Of a stretch of DNA of 64,000 nucleotides, positions 53,541 to 62,108 are shown in pieces. Source of the stretch: Bog-756 sp963699345. Its GTDB lineage: Bacteria > Actinomycetota > Acidimicrobiia > Acidimicrobiales > RAAP-2. Location: assembly GCA_963699345.1 (NCBI GenBank), contig CAVOTL010000005.1, forward strand, positions 434,001-498,000. Reading direction: 5' to 3'. How positions within the stretch are numbered: position 1 is the stretch's first letter; every line of letters starts with the position of its first letter. Both the position numbers and the translations under genes were made by a program. The notes beneath the pieces were generated by a model. The model made no database searches and had not been told where the DNA came from. It worked only from the letters and a program-made list of their open reading frames with translations.

Positions 53541-53646
53541 CGGCACCCGCTCGCTCGGCACCCGCTCGCTCGGCACCCGCTCGCTCGGCACCCGTCGGTC
53601 CGGTATCCGTCGGTCACGGTATCCGTCAGTCCGGTGTCCGTCGGTC
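53541..53646. repeat. Array of seven degenerate 15-base tandem repeats
   Basis: CGGCACCCGCTCGCT is present three times exactly (53541-53585). It is followed by CGGCACCCGTCGGTC, CGGTATCCGTCGGTC, one extra A, CGGTATCCGTCAGTC and CGGTGTCCGTCGGTC. The array lies in the 462-base divergent space between the TauD-type dioxygenase and the iron-type alcohol dehydrogenase. No gene is supported elsewhere in that space. Confidence 0.85.
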
Positions 53647-53919
53647 GGGAACCTGCCGGTCCGCTCCCTCGGGCGTCCCCGCCCTGTTCCTGCACCACGG
53701 CCATGGGGCCTCCCTCTCGACCGACGGTGCCGGGAGGCCCCGTCGAGGCGACCCACGCTAGCGAGCGACCGGGGAAGAAGTGGTGCGGTGGGTCGGGGGC
53801 GGACCCGGTTTGCAGGCGGCGGCGCCACCGGCCATCCTGCGGGAAGCGACGCCGGACGTCGCCGACCGCGGTGGACCGTCGCGCACGGACCGGCGCCCGA
53901 GACCCTGGAGCCCCGCCCG

Positions 53920-55099
53920 ATGAATCTCATCCCCCCGTTCGGCAACCATCTTCCGGTCCGGGTCCGCTTCGGCGAAGGCGTGGCGTCCTCCCTGCCCGAC
54001 GTGCTCGCCGAACTCACGACCTCCCGGATCCTGTTGATGGTCGACGAGGGGATCGAGCAGTTCAATCCGGCGGCGGCGGTGCTGCTGGGGGAACTGGCCG
54101 CCGCACCCGGGATCACCGTGACCCGGTTCGACAAGCCACCGGCCGAGCCCACGATCGACATGGTCGATGACGCCACCCGTGCGCTGGCCGGGTCCGGGGC
54201 CGGAGCCGTCGTGGCCCTGGGCGGCGGCTCGGTGATCGACACGGCCAAGGCCGCCCGACTCTGCGCCCAGCTCGGCTGTACCTTCCGGGAGTTCCTGGCC
54301 GGCGCTCCCCGCTACCCCGCGCCCGAGGTGGCCCTCGTGGCGATCCCGACGAGTGCGGGCACCGGCTCGGAGGTCTCGGGTGGATCGGTGGTGTCGGACC
54401 CGGTAGCGCGGTCGCAAGAACGGCATCGCCAACGCCAACCTGCGCGCCCAGTTCGCCCTCGTGGATCCCCTGCTGACCCACTCGATGCCCCCCACCATGA
54501 CGGCCAACACCGGGATCGACGCCCTGGCGCAGGCCATCGCCGCCGTCGTGGCCAAGGTGCGCACCCCCGTCGGCGACGCCATCGCCCTGGAGGCGGTGCG
54601 GATCATGACGCCGGCCCTGGTCGCCGCCTACCGCGACGGGACCGATGCCGCCGCCCGCTCCGGCATGTCGTGCGGGTCGATGATGGCCGGACTGGCCATG
54701 AACATCTCGGACTGCACCGCCGAGCACTCGCTCGGCCAGGCCATCGGCGGCCTCAAGCACGTGCCCCATGGCCTCACGATCGGACTCGTCCTCGCCGAGA
54801 CCCTGGAGCGCGAGCGGGCCACCGTTCCCGACCTCCTGGAGCGGGTGGCCGATGCCATGGGTGAACCCGACGACGGCTCGGGCGACGGCAGTCGGTGCGT
54901 CCGTGCCGTGCGACGGATCCTGGCCGAGCTCGACTTCCCGGTGCTCTCCAACCTCGGAATCGACGAGAACGACCTCGACCACCTGGCCGACCTGGCCCTC
55001 GCCGACTACTTCATCACCATGTCGCCGGTGCCCTGGACCAAGGCCGAAGTCGTCACTGCCTTCGGCTCGGCCCTGGCCATCGGGTCCCGATCGATCTGA
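53920..55099 (+). pseudogene. Iron-type alcohol dehydrogenase, +1 frameshift
   Basis: About 392 residues of the group III (Fe-ADH) family. The NAD(P) site is VVALGGGSVIDTAKAARL, and ALVAIPTSAGTGSEVSGGSV follows. Near 54412-54416 (GCGGTCGCAAGAAC) one extra base breaks the frame. It resumes with KNGIANANLRAQFALVDPLL and MTANTGIDALAQAIAAVVAK. Two later His ligands are in SDCTAEHSLGQAIGG and HVPHGLTIGLVL. The usual DALTHAIE motif reads DALAQAIA, replacing one metal-ligand His by Gln. That suggests altered metal use or a non-ADH role. All motifs persist across the shift, so a sequence error is likely. Confidence 0.78.
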
Positions 55100-55149
55100 C
55101 CCTCGCCACCGGAACACGGACGCCGGGACGGCCGACGGGGCGTCGGGGT

Positions 55150-57255
55150 CTACCCACCCAGGGTGGGATCGGCGCAGTCGGCCGCGGTGGGCGGTGGGGG
55201 TTGGACGGCGCCATCGAGCCGACCGATCGCCTGGAAGTCGTCCCGGACCAGATTCGGCGGCAGCGGGGCATAGCCCAGGCCGCTCATCGGCTCCTGACCG
55301 GCACACGCCAGGAACTGCACGAACTGTCCGACCTCCGCACCCTCCGCCGTCGAGATCGGTGAGGCCACGTCCGGCCCCTGACAAGCTTTGCCCTGGGCGG
55401 ACGCCAGACCCGGCGAGCACGGGGTGACGAGGTAGCTGAATCCCGACACCGGGTAGGCGGTGGGAGACGGGTTGGTGAAGACGGGCCCCAGGTCGGCGGT
55501 CAGGTCCGGATTGATCGTCGCCGTCCCCAGCCCGGTCGACACGTTCGCCGACGTGGGCTGGACGTCGGCGCCACTGGCATTGGTCACCGATGCCACCGGC
55601 AGATCGTGCTCGGACGCATAGGCCGGAGCGTCGTAGGTGATGGCGCCGTCCGCGTCGAGGCTGGCCACGTAGTTCATCGTGCTGTCCGCTCCGCTCTCAC
55701 CGATGAGGTTCCCGTCCAGCCAACCGGGATAGGTGGACAGGTCGGTGGCACCCGGCGTCGGCGTGGGCCATGCCGCCGTCGGCTCGCCGACCTGGCCGCT
55801 CTCGAAGGCGCTCTGGGCGGCGGTGAACGGAGCACCGTCCTCGGCGAGCAGATAGCTGGAGAGGAGATAGTTCTCCCCGGAGGCCTCGGAGTGGAACACG
55901 GGGAGGATGGACGTAGAGGGCAGGTCACCGGCCAGTTGGGGATTGAGGGCGGCGATCTCCGGGGAGTCCCAGCTGGTGATCCTGCCGAGGAAGATGTCGG
56001 CGATGGCGGACGCATCGAGGTGCAGGTCGGTGATGGCCTGACCGTTCGTCCCGGTCAGGTGGAACGCGAAGGCGAGGCCGTAGCCGAGATCCGGGACGTA
56101 CTGGTAGGGCACGCTGGGGACGTAGCTCGACTGACCCGACGAGTACGGGAGCTCGGACGCGGCCAGGTCGACCTGGCCCGAGGCGAACGCGTCGAGCCCG
56201 AACACCGAGGACGTCACCTGGAAGTCGAGGTTGAGACCGTAGAGCAGGTTGGTCTGGCCGACCCACTGCTGGATCGCCACCCCCGCCAGTGACGACCCCG
56301 TGAGCGACAGGTTCGGCGGTCCGTCGGGTGAGACGGACGACGACGGTGCGGAGGACACCCCGGACACCGAACCGTTGTAGGCCGTGACCGTGAAGGTGTA
56401 CGCGTCGCCGTTGGTGAGCCCTGTCAGGTCGATCGGCGAGGACGTCCCGGTGGACGTCTGGCCGCCTCGGGACGGCACGGTGGTGTCCGTCGCCACCACC
56501 AGGAACGACGTGTACGGCTCGGCGGGGGCGACGAACGACACGTTCACCTCGTCGTTACCCGCCGCGCCGGTCACCTGGGTCGGGGTGCCGGGCACCGCGT
56601 CGGGGGTCACCGGAGCTGACGGAGCCGACGCCGGGCTGGTGCCGACCGAGGTGGTCTCGGTGACGGAGAGGGTGTAGGCGTCACCATCGGTGAGCCCCGT
56701 CACGACCAGGGGACCCGATGCGCCCGACACCGACTGACCGCCACGGGCGGGATCGGTCGTGTCGGTCGCGGTCGCGGTGAACGCCGTCACCGGGTGACCG
56801 TTGTCGGCTCCCGCGACGAAGGAGACGGTCGCCTCGGAGGGTCCCGCGACCGCCGTCACGTCGGTCGGCGCCAGCGGCAGGCCGGCCACGACGCTGACGG
56901 GCGCCGAGTACTCCCCTTTCCGGGACCCGTCCAGGGCCCGGACCTTGACGGTGAGCGCACTGCCGTCCCTGGCACGGGTGATCGTGCAGGTCGTGGCCGT
57001 CGTCGACGGGCAGGCCCTCCCCTTGGAGGATGCCACCTGGTACCCGGTGACGGTCTCCCCGGACGGCGGCGAGACCGGGTTCCATGTGACCGTCGCCGAC
57101 GCCGGCCCGGGCTCGGCGACGACGCCCGTCGGGGCCGGCAGGGGGGCCGGCTTCGCGGCACCCGCCGGGGATGCCGTCGCCAGCCCGGTCCCGGCCAGGG
57201 CGATCACTCCGACGAGGGACCTCGTCACCACGGCCCGAGCGCTTGTCTCCGCCAT
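55150..57255 (-). CDS. Secreted fibronectin-III repeat protein with PstS-like substrate-binding domain
   Basis: A 701-residue exported protein. It has a signal peptide (RSLVGVIALAGTGLATASPA), three fibronectin type III modules at about 38-125, 128-215 and 216-315 (VTWNPVSPPSGETVTGYQVA, ATVSFVAGADNGHPVTAFTA, TDGDAYTLSVTETTSVGTSP), then a periplasmic-binding-type domain at about 320-690. The last shows FGLDAFASGQVDLAASELPY, ADIFLGRITSWDSPEIAALN and FHSEASGENYLLSSYLLAED, the pattern of PstS-type phosphate-binding proteins. No pst transporter genes are nearby. It may be a surface-exposed phosphate or ligand scavenger. No lipobox Cys is seen. Confidence 0.82.
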   Translation of the reverse strand: MAETSARAVVTRSLVGVIALAGTGLATASPAGAAKPAPLPAPTGVVAEPGPASATVTWNPVSPPSGETVTGYQVASSKGRACPSTTATTCTITRARDGSALTVKVRALDGSRKGEYSAPVSVVAGLPLAPTDVTAVAGPSEATVSFVAGADNGHPVTAFTATATDTTDPARGGQSVSGASGPLVVTGLTDGDAYTLSVTETTSVGTSPASAPSAPVTPDAVPGTPTQVTGAAGNDEVNVSFVAPAEPYTSFLVVATDTTVPSRGGQTSTGTSSPIDLTGLTNGDAYTFTVTAYNGSVSGVSSAPSSSVSPDGPPNLSLTGSSLAGVAIQQWVGQTNLLYGLNLDFQVTSSVFGLDAFASGQVDLAASELPYSSGQSSYVPSVPYQYVPDLGYGLAFAFHLTGTNGQAITDLHLDASAIADIFLGRITSWDSPEIAALNPQLAGDLPSTSILPVFHSEASGENYLLSSYLLAEDGAPFTAAQSAFESGQVGEPTAAWPTPTPGATDLSTYPGWLDGNLIGESGADSTMNYVASLDADGAITYDAPAYASEHDLPVASVTNASGADVQPTSANVSTGLGTATINPDLTADLGPVFTNPSPTAYPVSGFSYLVTPCSPGLASAQGKACQGPDVASPISTAEGAEVGQFVQFLACAGQEPMSGLGYAPLPPNLVRDDFQAIGRLDGAVQPPPPTAADCADPTLGG

Positions 57256-57360
57256 CTGTGCCCCGTCCTTCTGTCGCGGGCCGTCCGCCCCGATGCCGGA
57301 CCAGTGTCGCAGACCGACGGCGACCGGTCCACCGTCCGGCGACCGCGGAACGAGGTGCGT

Positions 57361-57386
57361 CGGCCCCGCCGAACCCGGCGGGGCCG
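57361..57386 (-). terminator. Perfect 10-bp stem hairpin
   Basis: CGGCCCCGCC (57361-57370) pairs exactly with 57377-57386 around GAACCC. It starts two bases beyond the stop of the Ig/glycosidase gene read leftward, and 105 bases before the next start. No T-run follows. Confidence 0.6.
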
Positions 57387-57387
57387 C

Positions 57388-58803
57388 CTACGAACAGGCC
57401 GGCCGACGGCCTCGGGCGAGTGCGAGGTCCCAGGCGGTCAACTGGGCGGGGGTGTAGGCCTGGAAGCCGGACGAACCCGCCCCGGGGGGCCACACCTCGA
57501 CCGACTCGGCATGCTCGGCCACGGCCACACCGATGGCCGAGCACAGATCGAAGCCGCCGGGGGCGACCGTCTGGAAGTCGACCGGCACCCGGTGGTCGTA
57601 CTGCTGCCACAGTGCGTCGATCTCGCGGTAGACCGGTGCCTGCTGGGTCGTGACGGTGTCGGTCAACCCGTGGTTGTCGAGGACGCACAGGGGTGCCGTC
57701 CCGGACGTGTCGGAGGCGGCGCACTGCTCCATGACGGCCTCCGTCACCGGGAAGTCCTGACTGTCGACACCGGTGGACGACACGTAGGTGAAACCGTTCA
57801 CCGTGTAGTCGACCGGTGTATGGATCCACGCCGCGTAGCCCGAGAGGGCGCTCTCGAGGCATTGCTGCTGGTCGGCCCCGGTCCAGCCGGCGGCGACCAG
57901 CGCCGTCTCGATCGTGCGGTTCGAGACGAAGGGCTCCCCGGTGGCGGTGTTACACGACGTGACCGCCACCTGGTCGAGCAGCCGGTCGTCGTCGTACCGC
58001 TGGGCCAGGGCACTCTGGAGGTCCGTCCACTGCTGTTCGTAGTCGGCCGCCCAGTACTCACCGATGGTCGCCGGATCGGGATGGTCGGTGAAGGGCGGCA
58101 CCTCGATGGGCGGCCCGTCGAGCGCCTTGGCCCAGTCCGGTGCGGTGAACCCGCCCCAGACCCGGAGTTTCACCACCAGCGGGTTCGCCGGGTTCGCCTC
58201 GTTGTAGGCGGCCACCGCAGCCAGCGAGGCGTCCAGGTCCGAGAAGTCGAACGTGCCTTCGACCGGCTCGAGTTGCGCCCAGGTGACGTTGACGACGATC
58301 CCCGAGAAGGCGGTTCCGTAGCCGTCGAGTTCCGCCGTCGGGGTGACCGGGAAGGGGGACGACGTCTGGTACGGCGCCTCCGACCCCTTGTCGAAGAGAC
58401 CGGGGACCAGCGGCTTGACGCCGGCCGGCGACGTGAACGGCCCGAGGTCGAGGGTGGCGGGTGCGGAGGTGATCGACCCGGCGCGGTTGGTCACCACGAC
58501 GTGGTAGGAGTCGCCGTCGTCGGACAGCGTCGTGGCCACCGACAGGTTGTCCCGGGTCGCGCCACCGACGTCGACATAGGTTCCCCCGTCATCCGACACC
58601 TGCCACTGGTACGTGGGCTTCGGGCTGCCGGTCGCGCGGACCGTGAAATGGGCCGTCTTGCCCAGCGCCACCGTCACGTCACCGGGCTGGCCGGTGATGG
58701 TGGGTGCCGTGGCGGGTCGGGCCGCCGAGGCGATCCCCACGCCGACCAGCCCCAGGCCGAGCGCCCCGGCCCCCACGATCAGTGTCGCTGCCAGCCGTCG
58801 CAC
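57388..58803 (-). CDS. Secreted Ig-like protein with glycoside-hydrolase-like TIM-barrel domain
   Basis: A 471-residue exported protein. It begins with a signal peptide (RRLAATLIVGAGALGLGLVG) and an Ig-like domain at about 33-120 (TITGQPGDVTVALGKTAHFT, SPKPTYQWQVSDDGGTYVDV). A domain of about 340 residues follows that resembles glycosidase barrels of the beta-galactosidase/GH42 kind (FSGIVVNVTWAQLEPVEGTF, LVVKLRVWGGFTAPDWAKAL). Catalytic acids are not certain. GTG 58803 follows GAGGAGG and is the best start; the longer frame is not family-like. With its downstream FN3/PstS neighbour it suggests a set of surface or matrix proteins. Confidence 0.72.
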   Translation of the reverse strand: MRRLAATLIVGAGALGLGLVGVGIASAARPATAPTITGQPGDVTVALGKTAHFTVRATGSPKPTYQWQVSDDGGTYVDVGGATRDNLSVATTLSDDGDSYHVVVTNRAGSITSAPATLDLGPFTSPAGVKPLVPGLFDKGSEAPYQTSSPFPVTPTAELDGYGTAFSGIVVNVTWAQLEPVEGTFDFSDLDASLAAVAAYNEANPANPLVVKLRVWGGFTAPDWAKALDGPPIEVPPFTDHPDPATIGEYWAADYEQQWTDLQSALAQRYDDDRLLDQVAVTSCNTATGEPFVSNRTIETALVAAGWTGADQQQCLESALSGYAAWIHTPVDYTVNGFTYVSSTGVDSQDFPVTEAVMEQCAASDTSGTAPLCVLDNHGLTDTVTTQQAPVYREIDALWQQYDHRVPVDFQTVAPGGFDLCSAIGVAVAEHAESVEVWPPGAGSSGFQAYTPAQLTAWDLALARGRRPACS

Positions 58804-58948
58804 CGCTGCCTCCTCGTCTGCGCCCACGCTCCGGTAGCCGGCGCCCGTTGCCACTGTCGAGCCCCACGGTACCGAGCACATGTGAGCGGTCCGTGGTCCA
58901 CCGGTGATGGATGCGTGATGGCGTTGCTGCCGGCCCCGCCCCGCCCGC

Positions 58949-58954
58949 TACCGT
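58949..58954 (+). promoter_or_regulatory. -10-like element TACCGT with a 9-codon leader ORF
   Basis: TACCGT ends six bases before ATG 58961, which opens MPRDRESGP and stops at 58990. The real gene starts at GTG 59034 with AGAGAGG before it. If transcription starts at 58961 the mRNA would carry this tiny leaderless ORF. It may have no role. Confidence 0.3.
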
Positions 58955-59033
58955 GTCCGGATGCCCCGCGACCGGGAGTCGGGGCCGTAGCGAGCCCCCC
59001 GCCGGGGGCGGACCCACGACAGAGAGGAACGCC

Positions 59034-59741
59034 GTGCCCGAGGGACTCTCACCGAGCGAGGTCGGCAAGGAGATCGCCGAGCACCACGCCCACACCGTCG
59101 CCGGACATGCCGACGAGGACTCCGCGTCGAGCCGAGGTCTGTCGATCGTGGAGGCCGCCCTCCTGGCGCTGGTCGCCGTCCTGGCCGCCTATTCGGGATT
59201 CGCCTCCGCCAAGTGGGGCACCGAGTCCTCGCTGAAGCTGGCCAAGGCCAACACGGAGCGGAACCTGGCGAGTCGGGCGGAGCTCGTCGGCCTGTCGACC
59301 AAGAACTTCGACGGCCTGACCTTCAACGCCTGGTTCAGCGCCTACCTCTCGGGGAACCAGGCCGGAATGGTGATCGCCGAGCACCGGTTCCGGCCCGAGT
59401 TCGACGTGGCCTTCAAGGCCTGGATGGCCACCGATCCGTTCACCAATCCCAACGCCCCGAAGGGGCCCACCTACATGCGCCAGTATGTCGTGCCCCAACT
59501 GAACGAGGCCACGGTCCTGGACTCCCGGGCCGATGCGCTGTACGCGGAGGGGGTCTCCGACGGCGGTCACTCGGACGACTACGTTCGCACCACCGTGTTC
59601 CTGGCGACCGTCCTCTTCCTGGTGGGGATATCGGGACACTTCCGGGTGCGGTCGGCCCGGATCGGACTGATCGCGGTGGGCGGGGTCATCCTGGTGGTCT
59701 CGGTGGCCTTCCTGATCGCCCTGCCCAAGCCGTTCTTCTGA
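59034..59741 (+). CDS. Membrane protein of unknown function
   Basis: A 235-residue protein. An N-terminal soluble part with several His (IAEHHAHTVAGHADE) is followed by a first span (SIVEAALLALVAVLAAYSGF), a helical middle region (LAKANTERNLASRAELVGLS) and two C-terminal spans (TTVFLATVLFLVGISGHFRV, RIGLIAVGGVILVVSVAFLI). The layout resembles DUF4337-like bacterial membrane proteins, but I cannot confirm the family. GTG 59034 has AGAGAGG upstream. It converges with the monooxygenase gene with only 15 bases between. Confidence 0.65.
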   Translation: MPEGLSPSEVGKEIAEHHAHTVAGHADEDSASSRGLSIVEAALLALVAVLAAYSGFASAKWGTESSLKLAKANTERNLASRAELVGLSTKNFDGLTFNAWFSAYLSGNQAGMVIAEHRFRPEFDVAFKAWMATDPFTNPNAPKGPTYMRQYVVPQLNEATVLDSRADALYAEGVSDGGHSDDYVRTTVFLATVLFLVGISGHFRVRSARIGLIAVGGVILVVSVAFLIALPKPFF

Positions 59742-59756
59742 GCCGGGCGCGACCGT

Positions 59757-61265
59757 TCAGCCGGCGGTCGGCGTGACGGCGGAAGCGGGCGCGCAGTCGA
59801 AGGCGTCGGGGTCGATGACCTCGGTCCGCTCCCGGTAGTTCGTCATCGAGAACGGCCACTGGGTGACGACGCGCCCCGACGGCGAGCGGTAGTACCCACC
59901 GCAATCGGCCTGCCAGACCGCCACGCCGGCGATCGCCCGCTGCACCTCCTCGTCGTAGGCCGCAGCCACTCCGGGGCGCACATCCACCCAGGCCAGTCGC
60001 TCGTCGCACAACCGGGCGACCTGGGCGACGATGTGGGCCGACTGGGACTCGATCATCGTCAGGATCGAACCGTTGTTGGTGTTCGGTCCGTAGAGCATGA
60101 ACAGATTGGGGAATCCCGGCGTCATGATCCCGAGGAAGGCCCGGGCCCCGTCGACCCATACCTCGTCGAGGCTCCGGTCGTCCCGGCCCCGGACGTCGAT
60201 GGAGGAGACGTACCGGGTGGTCGTGAACCCGGTGGCCAGCACGATGGTGTCGACTTCGCGGAGGGTCCCGTCGCCCGTCATCACCCCCCCGGGGACGATC
60301 CGGTCGATGGGGTCGGTGACCAGCTCGACGTTCGGACGGTTGAACGTCGGGTAGTAGTCGTTCGAGAAGAGGGGCCGCCTGCAACCGAAGGGGTGGTCCG
60401 GGACCAGCGCGGCGCGCACCACCGGGTCCTCCACCACCGCGATGGCCGCGCGGCCCACCTCCTCGCGTTCCGCCAGTGGGCCGGGGTCGGCGAAGGTCAT
60501 ACCGGCGTCCATGTGCTTGTAGACCTCGGCCCGGAAGGCGGCCTGGATCTCGGGGTGCTCCCGCTGATGGGCCAGTTCCTCCTCGGTGTACGGAGCGTCG
60601 ATCTTGGGCAGCACCCAGTTCGCCGTCCGTTGGAACAGGTGGAGTCGCGCGGCCACCTTCGCCACCTGCGGGACGAGCTGGACGGCACTGGCCGCGCTGC
60701 CGATGACGGCCACCCGCTCATCGGACAGGTCGTGGTCCCCGTCCCAGCGCGCCGAGTGGAAGACGGTCCCGCCGAAGCTGTCGATGCCCTCGATGTCCGG
60801 GAGTGAAGGCTCCCGGAACATCCCCACCGCGGCGACGAGCACCTCGGCCTCGACCTCATCGCCCGACGATGTGGAGATCCGCCAGGTCGAGGTCGACGGG
60901 TCCCACGCGGCTCCGGTGACGGTCACCCCGAACCGGCAGCGCGTCGCCACGCCGTGGGTCTCGGCGAGCCCGCGCAGGTACGCCAGGATCTCGGGCTGGG
61001 TTCCGTACGGTTTCGACCAGTCCGGTTTGGGGGCCCACGAGAAGGAGTAGAGCGCCGACTGGACGTCGCACTCGCAGCCCGGGTAACGGTTGGTCAGCCA
61101 CGTCCCCCCGACGTCCTCGTTCCGCTCGAGGACCACCACGTCGTCGAAGCCCGCCCGGAGCAGGTCCTTGGTGACGCAGATACCTCCGGCCCCCGCGCCG
61201 ATCACGGCGATCCGCATCCGGTGCCGGTCCGGACCGACCGTGTCCGCCGTCAGCCCGTCAACCAT
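59757..61265 (-). CDS. Baeyer-Villiger-type flavin monooxygenase
   Basis: A 502-residue class B flavoprotein monooxygenase. The FAD Rossmann motif is AVIGAGAGGICVTKDLLRAG near residue 20. The BVMO fingerprint FxGxxxHxxxW is present as FGGTVFHSARWD at about 164-175. The NADPH Rossmann motif is VAVIGSAASAVQLVPQVAK. Further markers are VGGTWLTNRYPGCECDVQSA and LFMLYGPNTNNGSILTMIES. It would insert oxygen into a cyclic or linear ketone to give an ester or lactone, and steroid and terpenoid ketones are common substrates. The start is ATG 61265 after GGGGAGG. The downstream genes of the next operon (aldolase, amidohydrolase, dehydrogenase) lie just upstream of it on the same strand. Confidence 0.9.
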   Translation of the reverse strand: MVDGLTADTVGPDRHRMRIAVIGAGAGGICVTKDLLRAGFDDVVVLERNEDVGGTWLTNRYPGCECDVQSALYSFSWAPKPDWSKPYGTQPEILAYLRGLAETHGVATRCRFGVTVTGAAWDPSTSTWRISTSSGDEVEAEVLVAAVGMFREPSLPDIEGIDSFGGTVFHSARWDGDHDLSDERVAVIGSAASAVQLVPQVAKVAARLHLFQRTANWVLPKIDAPYTEEELAHQREHPEIQAAFRAEVYKHMDAGMTFADPGPLAEREEVGRAAIAVVEDPVVRAALVPDHPFGCRRPLFSNDYYPTFNRPNVELVTDPIDRIVPGGVMTGDGTLREVDTIVLATGFTTTRYVSSIDVRGRDDRSLDEVWVDGARAFLGIMTPGFPNLFMLYGPNTNNGSILTMIESQSAHIVAQVARLCDERLAWVDVRPGVAAAYDEEVQRAIAGVAVWQADCGGYYRSPSGRVVTQWPFSMTNYRERTEVIDPDAFDCAPASAVTPTAG

Positions 61266-61370
61266 CGTGCGACCTCCCCGCCCGGTCCCCCGGGATCCGG
61301 CGTCGGCGACGCCACGGCTGGAGTACAGCAACCTTCCGATGGCGCGTCAACCGCTTCCCTCCGGAGGCGG

Positions 61371-62108
61371 TCAGCCGAGCAGTGTGGGGTCGGCCCGGAG
61401 CTCGGCCCGGACCGCCGCCTCGAAGAATCCGTGGAAACCCTCGCCGTCGCTGCCCGCCATGCGGTCGAGGAAGCGGGCGGGGAGGACGCTGACGCCCTTC
61501 CCGCCGGCCGCCCGGACGTGCCAGGCGTGGCGGCATCGCTGCTCGAGGGCCACGCCCCGCTGATACACGGCCCGGGCCGAGGATCCGGTGAGGAGCACGC
61601 CGTGCCCGGCCAGCAACGCCGAGGTGGCGTCGCCCATGGCCTCGACGGCCCGCCCGGCCGAGCCGGTGTCGTCGACCGGGCCCGAGTACTCGTCGACCAG
61701 GACGAGCCGACCTCCCCCGAGGGACGACGACTGGTCGAGGATCGGGGGCAGTTCGGCCAGGTCGGCCCACACCGTCCCGTACCTCGGGTGGCTGTGGGCG
61801 GCCCAACCGATGTCCGGACGTCGCCGGTGCAGCTCGAGGTGGAGCGGGATGCCGAGGGGCACCGGCCACTCCCCCTCCACCACCTCCCCCGTGAGGGTGA
61901 TCCGCAGGATCTGCTCGGGGCGGACCTCGGCCCAGGTGAGCAGCCACGGATTGCAGAGCAGCGTGCCGTCACCGAGATTGGCCGTGATGTGGCCGGCCAG
62001 GTGGTCGTCGTAGCCCTCGCGCCACAGGGCCCGCGCCAGGACGGCCATCTCCTGTCGGGGGGTGAGCTCCGGCATCAGATGGTCGGCCGTGGGCGTGAAC
62101 CCCGTCAC
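61371..62108 (-). CDS. Class II aldolase/adducin-type protein
   Basis: A 245-residue zinc-dependent aldolase-fold protein (FucA/AraD type). The His ligands lie in DDHLAGHITANLGDG and DIGWAAHSHPRYGTVWADLA (H-S-H), and a later His in SALLAGHGVLLTG. It would split or decarboxylate a hydroxy-carbonyl compound. The GTG at 62108 overlaps the amidohydrolase stop (GTGA), which fixes translational coupling and adds TGFTPTADHL before the first ATG (62075). It is last in the dehydrogenase-amidohydrolase-aldolase run. Confidence 0.85.
   Translation of the reverse strand: MTGFTPTADHLMPELTPRQEMAVLARALWREGYDDHLAGHITANLGDGTLLCNPWLLTWAEVRPEQILRITLTGEVVEGEWPVPLGIPLHLELHRRRPDIGWAAHSHPRYGTVWADLAELPPILDQSSSLGGGRLVLVDEYSGPVDDTGSAGRAVEAMGDATSALLAGHGVLLTGSSARAVYQRGVALEQRCRHAWHVRAAGGKGVSVLPARFLDRMAGSDGEGFHGFFEAAVRAELRADPTLLG

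Noticed and set aside
53301..54248. A minus-strand frame across the repeat array and the alcohol dehydrogenase
   Set aside because: It is antisense to the dehydrogenase and reads the 15-base repeats as pentapeptides. No family sequence is present.
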